Position numbers and translations under genes: made by a program
Notes under the pieces: model-generated
What the model was told of the DNA's origin: nothing
The model's input: the letters and a program-made list of their open reading frames with translations, nothing else
Database searches by the model: none
Assembly: GCA_021155905.1 (NCBI GenBank)
Contig: JAJNBG010000011.1
Coordinates: forward strand, 62,001-126,000
Origin: Bacteroidota bacterium
GTDB taxonomy: Bacteria; Bacteroidota; Bacteroidia; B-17B0; Aurantibacillaceae
DNA length: 64,000 bases
Reading direction: 5' to 3'
Part shown: in pieces, positions 1 to 8,224 of the stretch
How the letters are laid out: every line of letters starts with the position of its first letter
How positions within the stretch are numbered: the stretch's first letter is position 1

Positions 1-2627
1 TAGATAATTTTCCGTGTAATCTTTTGATCTTGTGATTGAATGATTAGTAAGTATAAACCGTTTTCTTTTTGAAGTGGTAGTGCAATGCGATCATTAGTAA
101 CATCAACATTCATAGTTTCTATTACTTTTTGCCCGGCTAAATTGTATACTGAAATTGTCACAGGTGTAGATTCTTTCATGTCAAATTTTACTACTACATC
201 ATTCGGAGTATTATAAACGCTGGTGTTTTCATTTAATGTTGATGAAATACCTTTCTCATCTGATGATGAAGATGCTTGTTTCGTGTTGGAAAAGTGTACA
301 ATAAAATCATAATCTTTTCCTATCTCATCAGCGTTAAACATATATTCCTGATTTTTTAACAGATCTACTTTTTTGCCTGTTGTTAAATCTTCCAGCCAAA
401 CAGAGCTATACGAATTTAAATTACCCAATCCTTTAGCAGAAATAAAATGGGAGCCATAAACGCCTGATTTAACAGTTAATGGAACGTCTTTATCTTGTCC
501 GTCATTAAACAACATATTTCGTAGCAATGGGGTTTCATCTGCACTTTTAGTGTAAATGTTGTCAGCCTCTTCCATTGGAGAAGCCAGGAAGGCGAGATCA
601 ATACCGTTTTCAAAATTATCGGTAGCGTTTTCTGTAAAGTTAATAGAGGTTCTACTGCCAATACCGTTAACGTTATTATAAACGCTCAGGGTAATAGCAT
701 TATCCTGAGAAGATGTTCTTAAAGTATTTGGGTTTTGAAATTCGCTTTTCGAAGCCTCAGTAAATGTGATATTTCCTCCGGCAAAGGCAACACACATAAA
801 TCCCTGATTAGGCGCAATAATTCCTCCGTTTGGATCAGTAGCGTAAGTATTATCTTCCTGTAAAACCACGAAGGAAGAATATAAATTCCCCGAAGCGGCA
901 ACTACTGTGCTGTAATCTATCGGACAAGCATATGGGTTACCTACCAAATTATAACCACTACCAGCCCCGCCGGCCGTAACCGGAAAATTAATAGTTCCAA
1001 AATTTGGCGTTCCAGTACTGTTATATACTAAAGGAGCAGTCAAACCAGTCATATTATCTGACATCCAGATGTGGAATCCTCTTCCCGGTGTTAAAGGAGT
1101 GGCCGTACTGGTAATGTTTGTATATGCGCCCGATGTCTCGTTATATACGCGAACCGATCGGAATGAGCCTGCACTACCATCATTCCCGCCAACACCGCTC
1201 ATATAAAAACGAGGATCGTTATCCCAGTCAGCTAAAGTATTGCCACTGATTGAGCTCGATAACCACTGCCATCCAGCTTCTGCGGGTCCGTCAATATAGC
1301 TTTCCAGAACCCAGCCTGTGCCGGTTAGAGATCCGCCAACAGCAGCTATACGGGCATAGGTTGTTGGTCCCGATGCAGGAATTGTGATAATGCCCGCACC
1401 TGCAGTGCCAAAACTTCCTGAATTTACCCTTAACATATAAAAGACAGCCACATTGTTTAAAACAGAAACACCTGCAGGATTTGAAGAAGTTAAATCATTG
1501 AAACTTATGCCCTCAGTTCCTGATATGGTTTGCGGGCTTGCTCCGGTGAAACTTATCAAGCCTCCACGGCAATTAATAGCACCGTTATTTGTGAAATTAC
1601 CTTTGATATCTATAGTAAAATCACTTGCTGTAACGTCTAAAGTGCCGCTGTTAATAGCAAGATCGGTCGTAATATCAAGATTTCTCGCCAACTGCACCGT
1701 ATGGGTGCTTGCAACTACCATATTTGTAATTACTTCATTGCCGGCAGTTCTATTGATTGTTTGAAGTGCAGAACCATTAAATGTAACGATGCCCTGGTTA
1801 GTAATAGTTCTGTTTGCGTTATTAAACCAGTTACCACTAATAGTTAAATTAAAATTATTTAAATTTAAAACGTTGTTAGTACCCGCGGTTACCGCTGATA
1901 ATATAAAATTGTTTAACACTGTAATATTTCCTGTGGCCACCCGACTACCGGAAGTTGAGGATGTTAACGTAAGATTATAGTATGTGGCAGTTTTGACTTG
2001 GGTTGAGGTCGATGAGTTTTTATAAGTAATAGTATTGCCGGTTTCACTTGCGAACAGCGAGCCCGTTCCGGACACTATACCACTTATAAACAATATTGAA
2101 TTTGTTCTGTTGTGAAACTGTGAGGAGCCTTGTAAACCCAGGTTTCCGTTAATAGTTAAGTTACCCAAATTATTAACTCTTTTGCCGTTGAATACTGTTA
2201 AACTATTAGGTGATACTAAAGTTGTATTTGCAGAAATAGTCAAAATACCGTTAACAAGGATTGAAGTAATCCCGTTTGTGGTGACAGTTGAAGTATAAAC
2301 GCAATTACTTTCGACAAAAAGTACAATCGAGGTAACTTTGTTGTTATTGGTAAAATTCCCGTAAACGTGAAGATTTTTGGAAAAGCAGTTGAATGTTCCG
2401 TTATTAACCAGGCTTCGGACATAGTTATTTGCCAATGTTAAACTTACCGTGTGAGCAGCACTGATGGTTACATCATCGTCTGAATCAGGTATACCATCCA
2501 CATCTCCTATAACTACCCAGGTAGCTGGAGTGTTCCAGTTCCCGGATGAAGCACTCGTAAATGTTCCGGCATTAATATTTTGAATGCTTAATAAAGCAAA
2601 AAATAAAATCGTAAATATTTTTCTCAT
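1..2627 (-). CDS. T9SS type A cargo, large secreted protein (3' end at window edge)
   Basis: I read this frame directly from the minus strand. It is open without a stop from the ATG at 2627 to the left edge, at least 875 codons. The N-terminus MRKIFTILFFALLSIQNINA is a clear Sec signal peptide. The middle is rich in Asn/Thr/Gly with repeated phrases such as GNFTNNG, as expected of a beta-strand-repeat secreted protein. The last 80 or so residues form a type A T9SS sorting domain (ISVYNLAGQKV, then NGLYLLIIQ, ending KITRKII). The last two visible bases (TA) would begin either a stop or one Tyr codon, so the gene probably ends at or within a few codons of the window boundary. The specific function is unknown; cell-surface location or release by T9SS is inferred from the domain. 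Confidence 0.85.
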   Translation of the reverse strand, partial: MRKIFTILFFALLSIQNINAGTFTSASSGNWNTPATWVVIGDVDGIPDSDDDVTISAAHTVSLTLANNYVRSLVNNGTFNCFSKNLHVYGNFTNNNKVTSIVLFVESNCVYTSTVTTNGITSILVNGILTISANTTLVSPNSLTVFNGKRVNNLGNLTINGNLGLQGSSQFHNRTNSILFISGIVSGTGSLFASETGNTITYKNSSTSTQVKTATYYNLTLTSSTSGSRVATGNITVLNNFILSAVTAGTNNVLNLNNFNLTISGNWFNNANRTITNQGIVTFNGSALQTINRTAGNEVITNMVVASTHTVQLARNLDITTDLAINSGTLDVTASDFTIDIKGNFTNNGAINCRGGLISFTGASPQTISGTEGISFNDLTSSNPAGVSVLNNVAVFYMLRVNSGSFGTAGAGIITIPASGPTTYARIAAVGGSLTGTGWVLESYIDGPAEAGWQWLSSSISGNTLADWDNDPRFYMSGVGGNDGSAGSFRSVRVYNETSGAYTNITSTATPLTPGRGFHIWMSDNMTGLTAPLVYNSTGTPNFGTINFPVTAGGAGSGYNLVGNPYACPIDYSTVVAASGNLYSSFVVLQEDNTYATDPNGGIIAPNQGFMCVAFAGGNITFTEASKSEFQNPNTLRTSSQDNAITLSVYNNVNGIGSRTSINFTENATDNFENGIDLAFLASPMEEADNIYTKSADETPLLRNMLFNDGQDKDVPLTVKSGVYGSHFISAKGLGNLNSYSSVWLEDLTTGKKVDLLKNQEYMFNADEIGKDYDFIVHFSNTKQASSSSDEKGISSTLNENTSVYNTPNDVVVKFDMKESTPVTISVYNLAGQKVIETMNVDVTNDRIALPLQKENGLYLLIIQSQDQKITRKII

Positions 2628-2715
2628 GTAATCACTGTTTTAACCCAAAATTAATAAAATAAACGGAATTTCCTATCGCTTTTTTCAATAAATATGCCAA
2701 TTGTTTGATATTTGA

Positions 2716-2750
2716 AAAAGCCCCCAATGATTTAACATTTGGGGGCTTTT
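2716..2750 (-). terminator. Rho-independent terminator after the DUF3467 gene
   Basis: A 12-bp perfect stem (AAAAGCCCCCAA pairing with TTGGGGGCTTTT) with a loop of about 11 nt, followed by T-runs in both directions. It lies 20 nt past the stop of the minus-strand DUF3467 gene and upstream of the next minus-strand gene, so it most likely ends the htpG/DUF3467 transcript. Confidence 0.85.
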
Positions 2751-2770
2751 TTATCGGGTCAAAACACAAT

Positions 2771-3085
2771 TTATGCCTGGGCTGTAGGGCCGCCAAAATT
2801 TAACGGCAGAGCATTCATTTCACTATCCTTTATTTTTCCATGCATTTGTTCAAATCGTTGTACATTATCAGCCAACGCTTTCATTAAACGTTTGGCATGC
2901 TGAGGGGTTAATACAATGCGTGATTTTACCTTTGCTTTTGGAACACCGGGCATGACTTTGATAAAATCTACAACAAACTCAGTTGGAGAATGTGTGATAA
3001 TAGCAAGGTTGGAATATATACCTTCTGCTATTTCTTCAGAAAGTTCAATATTTAGTTGGTTTTCAGGGTTTTGATTTTCCATCAT
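2771..3085 (-). CDS. DUF3467 domain protein
   Basis: This 104-residue acidic protein matches the DUF3467 family, a small conserved Bacteroidetes protein also seen in other phyla. Its pattern is IYSNLAIITHSPTEFVVDF, then PKAKVKSRIVLTPQHAKRL. The function of the family is unknown. It has no signal peptide or membrane segment and is presumably cytoplasmic. It begins with two consecutive ATG codons, and I use the outer one. It lies 64 nt downstream of htpG on the same strand. A small hairpin sits in between and a weak -7-like box (TATCTTTA) precedes its start, so it could be co-transcribed with htpG or have its own promoter. Confidence 0.8.
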   Translation of the reverse strand: MMENQNPENQLNIELSEEIAEGIYSNLAIITHSPTEFVVDFIKVMPGVPKAKVKSRIVLTPQHAKRLMKALADNVQRFEQMHGKIKDSEMNALPLNFGGPTAQA

Positions 3086-3121
3086 ATTTTTTTATTAAAG
3101 ATAAAATATTTTTTTGTCAGC

Positions 3122-3140
3122 CGGGTAATTTTTTTACCCG
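3122..3140 (-). other. Small hairpin between htpG and the DUF3467 gene
   Basis: A 7-bp stem CGGGTAA/TTACCCG with a 5-nt T/A loop, 10 nt past the htpG stop. No T-run follows it on the minus strand, so it is a poor terminator. It could be an mRNA-stabilising 3' end or a partial attenuator. Confidence 0.4.
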
Positions 3141-3149
3141 ACAAATGAA

Positions 3150-5048
3150 TTAATTGATCATTTCCACACTACGTTTCACAAATTTTGTCAGCTCTTCGCC
3201 TTTTAATAAGCCCTGTGATAATAGGGCCAGATCTGCAGCCTGTTTGGCTAACTGGCTTTGTTTTTCTGAGTCTTTTTCAACCAGAATTTTGCCGATTAAA
3301 GGATGGTTTGCATTCACAACCAGGTTATACATGTCCGGCATGGAACCATAAAAATTCATTCCGCCTCCGCCACCCATGGCTTGCATATCTTTCATGCGTC
3401 GCATAAATTCAGGACGGGTGATTAACATAGGTGAATCAGTTTCGCTTAGACTTTCGAAAGTCACGGTATATTTTTCTTTGGCTACAACGCCTTCAATCAC
3501 CGGTTTGAGCGTTTTTTGTTCGTCTTCACTGAGTTTGCTTACTTGTCCGTCATCTTTTTTAATTAATTTTTCAACGGTATCTGCATCTACTCTTACAAAC
3601 TGAGTGTTGGTTAATTTGCTTTCCAAATGGTTAATTAAATGAGCGTCTAAAGGAGAATCCATCAATAATACGTCATATCCTCTCGATTTAGCAGCATCAA
3701 TGTAAGTATGTTGTTCGTCTGTATTAGTGGCATAAAGAAATATTGTCTTACCGTCTTTATCTGTTTGGTTTGCTTTTACATGAGCATCATATTCCTCTAA
3801 GGTAAACGCTTTTGCTTCTGTGTTTTTAACCAAAGCAAATTTAGATGCTTTTTCATAAAATTTTTCATCGCTGATCATTCCGTACTGAACAAATACTTTC
3901 ACATCATCCCATTTGGCTTCAAAATCAGGACGTTCTTTTTTGAAAATCTCTTCCAGTTTATCCGCTACTTTTTTAGTGATGTGTGCCGATATCTTTTTGA
4001 CATTGTGATCTGCCTGCAAATAGCTACGGCTCACGTTTAACGGAATGTCCGGACTGTCAATCACACCGCGCAGCATCGTTAAAAAATCCGGAACAATGTT
4101 CTCAACATTATCGGTCACGAATACCTGATTGCTGTATAATTGAATGCGGTCTTTCGGCGCTTCAAATTTGTTGGACAATTTCGGAAAGTATAAAATTCCC
4201 GTTAAATTAAAAGGATAATCAACGTTTAAATGGATATGAAATAAAGGTTCCTCAAATTGCATCGGATACAACTCTCTATAGAAAGCCTTATAGTCTTCGT
4301 CTTTCAGATCAACAGGTTTTTTGATCCATGCTGGGACAGGATTATTAATGATGTTCTCGACTTCGATTTCCTTTTCTTTTTCAATTCCTTTCTCATCTTT
4401 TTCGCCGGAAGGAATCCAGTCTTTTTTTGTTCCGAAAACGATTTCAACCGGTAAGAATTTACAGTATTTTTTTAACAGACCTTCAATTTTACTTTTCTCC
4501 AAAAACTCCAGGCTGTCTTCTGCAATATGTAAAACGATCTCTGTTCCGCGGTCTGTTTTAGAATCAATTTCTTCGATGGTATATTCGGGACTACCATCAC
4601 ATTCCCAGCGAACCGGCTTGCTTCCTTCTTTATAGGACAAAGAAAAAATCTCCACCTTTTGAGCCACCATAAAGGCAGAATAAAACCCCAGACCAAAATG
4701 CCCGATCACGACGTTTTTGTCAACTTTATCTTTGTATTTTGTCACAAATTCTTCAGCTCCGCTGAATGCAATTTGCGTAATGTATTTTTCAATTTCATCG
4801 GATGTCATTCCAATACCCTTGTCCTTAATGGTAATGGTTTTAGCATCTTTGTCGACCTTTACTTCTATTTTCAAATCACCCAATTCTCCTTTAGCTTCCC
4901 CCATCGAATTAAGGGCTTTCAGTTTTTGAGTGGCATCCGTGGCATTACTAACTAATTCACGTAAGAAAATCTCATTATCACTGTAAAGGAATTTTTTAAT
5001 AATGGGGAAAATGTTTTCGGTTTGTACGTTAATTTTTCCGGTGCTCAT
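3150..5048 (-). CDS. htpG: Molecular chaperone HtpG (bacterial Hsp90)
   Basis: This is an ATP-dependent Hsp90 chaperone of 632 residues, a normal length. The GHKL ATPase domain is at the N-terminus. The helix FLRELVSNATDA carries the catalytic Glu31 and Mg-binding Asn35. D76-K-G-I-G is the nucleotide-binding DxGxG motif, and IGHFGLGFYSAFMVA forms the lid/glycine-rich region. The middle domain contains the conserved segment PLNVSRSYLQ with its catalytic-loop Arg. The C-terminal dimerisation part holds a Gly-rich linker (MGGGGGMNFYG), then NHPLIGKIL. The ATG start gives MSTGKINVQTENIFPI, typical of the family. It probably acts in the cytoplasm in protein folding under stress. The DUF3467 gene follows on the same strand. 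Confidence 0.97.
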   Translation of the reverse strand: MSTGKINVQTENIFPIIKKFLYSDNEIFLRELVSNATDATQKLKALNSMGEAKGELGDLKIEVKVDKDAKTITIKDKGIGMTSDEIEKYITQIAFSGAEEFVTKYKDKVDKNVVIGHFGLGFYSAFMVAQKVEIFSLSYKEGSKPVRWECDGSPEYTIEEIDSKTDRGTEIVLHIAEDSLEFLEKSKIEGLLKKYCKFLPVEIVFGTKKDWIPSGEKDEKGIEKEKEIEVENIINNPVPAWIKKPVDLKDEDYKAFYRELYPMQFEEPLFHIHLNVDYPFNLTGILYFPKLSNKFEAPKDRIQLYSNQVFVTDNVENIVPDFLTMLRGVIDSPDIPLNVSRSYLQADHNVKKISAHITKKVADKLEEIFKKERPDFEAKWDDVKVFVQYGMISDEKFYEKASKFALVKNTEAKAFTLEEYDAHVKANQTDKDGKTIFLYATNTDEQHTYIDAAKSRGYDVLLMDSPLDAHLINHLESKLTNTQFVRVDADTVEKLIKKDDGQVSKLSEDEQKTLKPVIEGVVAKEKYTVTFESLSETDSPMLITRPEFMRRMKDMQAMGGGGGMNFYGSMPDMYNLVVNANHPLIGKILVEKDSEKQSQLAKQAADLALLSQGLLKGEELTKFVKRSVEMIN

Positions 5049-5210
5049 GCTTTTAATATATTATTTGGGTTAATAGAATAAATTTTTCGGTCTTGCTTTG
5101 TCAAAGGTTGTACCAAGTGAGTGAAAGTGACAAAATGACAAATTTTTTTTGTTGAAAAAATCCTGGTTATTAAAATTTCACGAAATTTTCAAAAACCGGA
5201 TTAAATACTA

Positions 5211-5218
5211 TATTTTTG
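5211..5218 (+). promoter_or_regulatory. Bacteroidetes -7 promoter element TATTTTTG
   Basis: An exact match to TAnnTTTG, 23 nt upstream of the ATG at 5242. It lies inside the longer open frame that begins at 5149 and therefore argues for the downstream start. No convincing -33 element was seen. Confidence 0.6.
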
Positions 5219-5241
5219 CAGCTTATTTAAAAAATATAAAA

Positions 5242-7896
5242 ATGACTTTTAAAATTTTTTCACTTACCGTTACTACGGCCGCATGTTTATTATGTTTTGC
5301 TGAAAAAGCAACGGCACAGACAATTTCATTAACGACACTTGGCACCCCTTATACTCAAAATTTTGATGCCTTGTCAAGTACTGCAACAACTACCAATAAC
5401 GTGCTGGCTATTAACGGCTGGTCGCTCACGGAGACCGGCGGCGGAGTCCGTGACAATGAGCAGTATGCGGTAGACAATGGTGGAAGCAGTACCGGCGATG
5501 CATACAGCTACGGTGTAGCAGGCAACAGCGACAGGGCTTTTGGTGGCTTGCAAAGCGGTACGCTGATCCCTCTCATTGGTGCAGCATTTACCAATACAAC
5601 AGGAGCAACCATTACAACGCTGTCTTTTTCCTATATGGGCGAACAATGGCGGATTGGAAATACAGCCGCGGCGAGGGATGACCGGTTAAATTTTGAATAC
5701 AGCACAAGTGCCAGCGACTTGGCAACCGGAACGTATACAGCGGTTGCAGCAGGGAACATTATATCCCCGATCAAAACAGCAGCAAGTGCTTCGGCATTAA
5801 ATGGAAACCTGGCAGCTAATCAGATCGCTGTATCCTTTACTATTACAGGCTTATCTATTGCCGATGGAGCCACGTTCTGGATCCGCTGGACAGATTTAAA
5901 CGCTTCCGGCGCTGACGACGGACTTTCCATTGATGATTTTACACTGACGCCTTATGGATCTGCGCCTGCGCCTGAAATAGACGTACAAGGGAATCTGGTT
6001 TCAATTGTCGATGGAGCCACTACTGCAACGTTAACCAATCATAGTGATTTTGGAAGCCAATCTGTTTGTGCAGGCTCACTTAGTCGTACGTTTACTATCT
6101 TAAATACCGGGAATCTTGATCTTAACTTAACTAATACTACTCCTGTTATGCTAAGTGGAGCTAACGCAGGTGATTTTACAGTTACGTCTCAACCATCCGC
6201 AACAACGATTATTGCGGGCGGAAGTTCTACGTTTGTTGTGGAGTTTAATCCATCCGCAGCCGGAACGGCTACAGCTTTCATTTCTATAGGTAATGATGAC
6301 GCCAATGAGCATCCTTTTGATTTTGTGATCCAGGGAACGGGTGTGGAGGTTACGGCAACTCTTAACTCGCTGACTAATGTTTCCTGTAATGGTGGAAATG
6401 ATGGAGCAGTATCAGTTAATGCAACAGGTTCCGGAACCCTGACCTATGATTGGGAACCGGGCGCTTTGACCGGTGACGGCACGTCAGGTATCAGTGGTTT
6501 AACAGCCGGGAATTATAGTCTTACAGTGACTGATGCCAATACATGTTCAACTACTGCAACATTTAGTATTTCTGAACCGCAAATCCTGGTACTGAATGTG
6601 ACATCTACAAACAGCCTGGTATGCGCGGGAAGCTCAGCGACATTAAGTGCTTCAGCCAGTGGCGGAACAGGAGTAGCCACTTATACCTGGAGTACAGGAG
6701 AAAATGTCGCCAATATCGTGGTGACTCCTACATTATCCGGTACTTATACCGTTGACGTGACGGATGCAAATAATTGTTTACAAACCAATACAATTTCTAT
6801 TAATGTTAGCGATTTGCCGGTAATTTCGGTAAACAGCGGAACCATTTGTTCCGGAGAATCTTTCACTATTACCGCTACAGGTGCTGATACGTATACATAC
6901 TCAGGCGGCTCTAATGTTGTTAGCCCTACGAGTCCAACGTCATATTCAGTAACTGGAACTAACATGGATGGTTGTGTGAGTTCAGCAGCTGCAGTGAGTA
7001 ATGTGATGGTAAATGCCTTGCCGGTAATTTCTGTTAACAGCGGAACTATTTGTGCAGGTGAATCTTTTACCATTACCGCCACGGGTGCTGATACCTACAC
7101 TTACTCCGGTGGATCAAGCGTGGTAAGTCCAACTGTTCCGACTTCTTATTCTGTAACAGGAAGCAGTCCTGAAGGTTGTATTAGTTCAGCCGCTGCTGTG
7201 AGTAATGTGATGGTAAATGCCTTACCGGTAATTTCCGTAAACAGCGGAACTATTTGTGCGGGCGAATCTTTCACCATTACAGCAACAGGCGCTGATACGT
7301 ATACATACTCCGGTGGATCAAGCGTGGTAAGTCCAACTGTGCCGACTTCTTATTCGGTAACAGGAACCAGTCCTGAAGGCTGTATTAGTTCAGCCGCTGC
7401 CGTGAGTGATGTAATGGTAAACACCCTACCGGTAGTTAATGTGACTGCAAGTAATACATTGATTTGTACAGGAGAAACTGCAACGTTAACAGCAACAGGT
7501 GCTGATACCTATACATGGAGTACTGCTGCAACCACTTCTATTATTATGGTTTCTCCGACTTCTGATGAAAGCTACACTGTAACCGGAACGGATATGAGCG
7601 GATGTAATAATAATGCAATGGTTAGTTTGACAGTTTCTTTGTGTACAGGTATTTCGTCGAGCAATGTGGGAGCGTCTTTAAATGTTTACCCAAATCCATC
7701 GAACGGTCACTTTTCAATTGAATTAGACGCTAACGCAGAAGTTGAGGTTTATGATTTAATGGGTTGCGTTATATTAAAACAACAATTCGAAACCGGCAGG
7801 CATTTCATTAACCTGGATTCACAAGCGAATGGTATCTATGTTATGAAGGCAAGCATGGCGGGTAAAAATTATTCGATAAAGTTGCTTAAACAATAA
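5242..7896 (+). CDS. T9SS type A cargo with choice-of-anchor D, SprB-like and tandem Ig-like repeats
   Basis: The frame is open from 5149, but the ATG at 5242 is preferred. It starts a signal peptide (MTFKIFSLTVTTAACLLCF, cleavage near ATAQ) and lies just after a -7 box. The mature protein, about 860 residues, has four parts. First comes a jelly-roll-like N-terminal region (QNFDALSS to WIRWTDLNASGADDGLSIDD). Second is a choice-of-anchor D (ASPM/Hydin-like) domain (FGSQSVCAGSLSRTFTILNTG). Third is a SprB-type repeat (VSCNGGNDGAVSVNATGSG). Fourth is a row of Ig-like repeats, three of them nearly identical. It ends with a type A sorting domain (NVYPNPSNGHFSIEL to YSIKLLKQ). It is likely a surface-exposed or released adhesin-like protein; the exact role is unknown. 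Confidence 0.9.
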   Translation: MTFKIFSLTVTTAACLLCFAEKATAQTISLTTLGTPYTQNFDALSSTATTTNNVLAINGWSLTETGGGVRDNEQYAVDNGGSSTGDAYSYGVAGNSDRAFGGLQSGTLIPLIGAAFTNTTGATITTLSFSYMGEQWRIGNTAAARDDRLNFEYSTSASDLATGTYTAVAAGNIISPIKTAASASALNGNLAANQIAVSFTITGLSIADGATFWIRWTDLNASGADDGLSIDDFTLTPYGSAPAPEIDVQGNLVSIVDGATTATLTNHSDFGSQSVCAGSLSRTFTILNTGNLDLNLTNTTPVMLSGANAGDFTVTSQPSATTIIAGGSSTFVVEFNPSAAGTATAFISIGNDDANEHPFDFVIQGTGVEVTATLNSLTNVSCNGGNDGAVSVNATGSGTLTYDWEPGALTGDGTSGISGLTAGNYSLTVTDANTCSTTATFSISEPQILVLNVTSTNSLVCAGSSATLSASASGGTGVATYTWSTGENVANIVVTPTLSGTYTVDVTDANNCLQTNTISINVSDLPVISVNSGTICSGESFTITATGADTYTYSGGSNVVSPTSPTSYSVTGTNMDGCVSSAAAVSNVMVNALPVISVNSGTICAGESFTITATGADTYTYSGGSSVVSPTVPTSYSVTGSSPEGCISSAAAVSNVMVNALPVISVNSGTICAGESFTITATGADTYTYSGGSSVVSPTVPTSYSVTGTSPEGCISSAAAVSDVMVNTLPVVNVTASNTLICTGETATLTATGADTYTWSTAATTSIIMVSPTSDESYTVTGTDMSGCNNNAMVSLTVSLCTGISSSNVGASLNVYPNPSNGHFSIELDANAEVEVYDLMGCVILKQQFETGRHFINLDSQANGIYVMKASMAGKNYSIKLLKQ
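6817..7428 (+). repeat. Three tandem 204-bp repeats within a coding region
   Basis: The phrase beginning CCGGTAATTTC recurs at 6817, 7021 and 7225, with a diverged fourth copy at 7429. The spacing is exactly 204 bp (68 residues). Each unit encodes an Ig-like domain starting PVISVNSGTIC and containing TATGADTYTYSGGS. Copies two and three are the most alike, which suggests recent unit duplication or gene conversion. Confidence 0.95.
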
Positions 7897-7914
7897 ATCA
7901 ATCAATATGACATT

Positions 7915-7948
7915 AAAAATCCCGGTTGCATTGGCAATCGGGATTTTT
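7915..7948 (+). terminator. Rho-independent terminator
   Basis: A 15-bp stem (AAAAATCCCGGTTGC paired with GCAATCGGGATTTTT, one G-U) with a 4-nt loop and a T-run, 18 nt after the stop of the T9SS cargo gene. Confidence 0.92.
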
Positions 7949-7970
7949 TATTTTTATAAGCATTAAATAA

Positions 7971-8003
7971 AAAACCCCTTTACTGTTTTAGTAAAGGGGT
8001 TTT
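7971..8003 (-). terminator. Rho-independent terminator (bidirectional) after tRNA-Gln
   Basis: A perfect 13-bp stem AAAACCCCTTTAC/GTAAAGGGGTTTT with a 7-nt loop and T-runs on both strands. It lies 8 nt beyond the 3' end of the minus-strand tRNA and can also back up the preceding plus-strand terminator. Confidence 0.88.
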
Positions 8004-8010
8004 TTGGTTG

Positions 8011-8083
8011 TTGTCCGACTAGGGCTCGAACCTAGACTCTACTGAACCAAAATCAGTCGTGTTGCCAGTTACACCATCGGACA
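8011..8083 (-). tRNA. tRNA-Gln (anticodon UUG)
   Basis: The minus strand folds as a complete 73-nt cloverleaf. The acceptor is TGTCCGA/TCGGACA, with discriminator A and no encoded CCA. The D stem is GTGT/ACAC. The anticodon stem ACTGA/TCAGT has loop TTTTGGT, which places TTG at the anticodon. The T arm is CTAGG-TTCGAGC-CCTAG. It stands alone between two convergent terminators and the divergent DUF2723 gene. Confidence 0.97.
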
Positions 8084-8224
8084 ATCTAAACTTTTTATTA
8101 AAAGTTCGGGCGACAAAAATAGTAAAATATCTTCAATTACAAAAAAATCATAAAAAAAAAGATTGATTCTGTTTACCTGCCATTTTTAGTTAAATTCGCA
8201 TCTTATCCGTTTTAAAATATAACT

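Noticed and set aside
5149..5241. N-terminal extension of the T9SS cargo gene by 31 codons
   Set aside because: The extension contains the -7 promoter element and would bury the signal peptide.
6744..7082. Minus-strand frame across the 204-bp repeats
   Set aside because: It is an antisense shadow of the Ig-like repeats and repeats only because the coding strand does.
6817..7428. CRISPR-like array
   Set aside because: The units are 204 bp, coding and in frame, with no spacer/repeat alternation.
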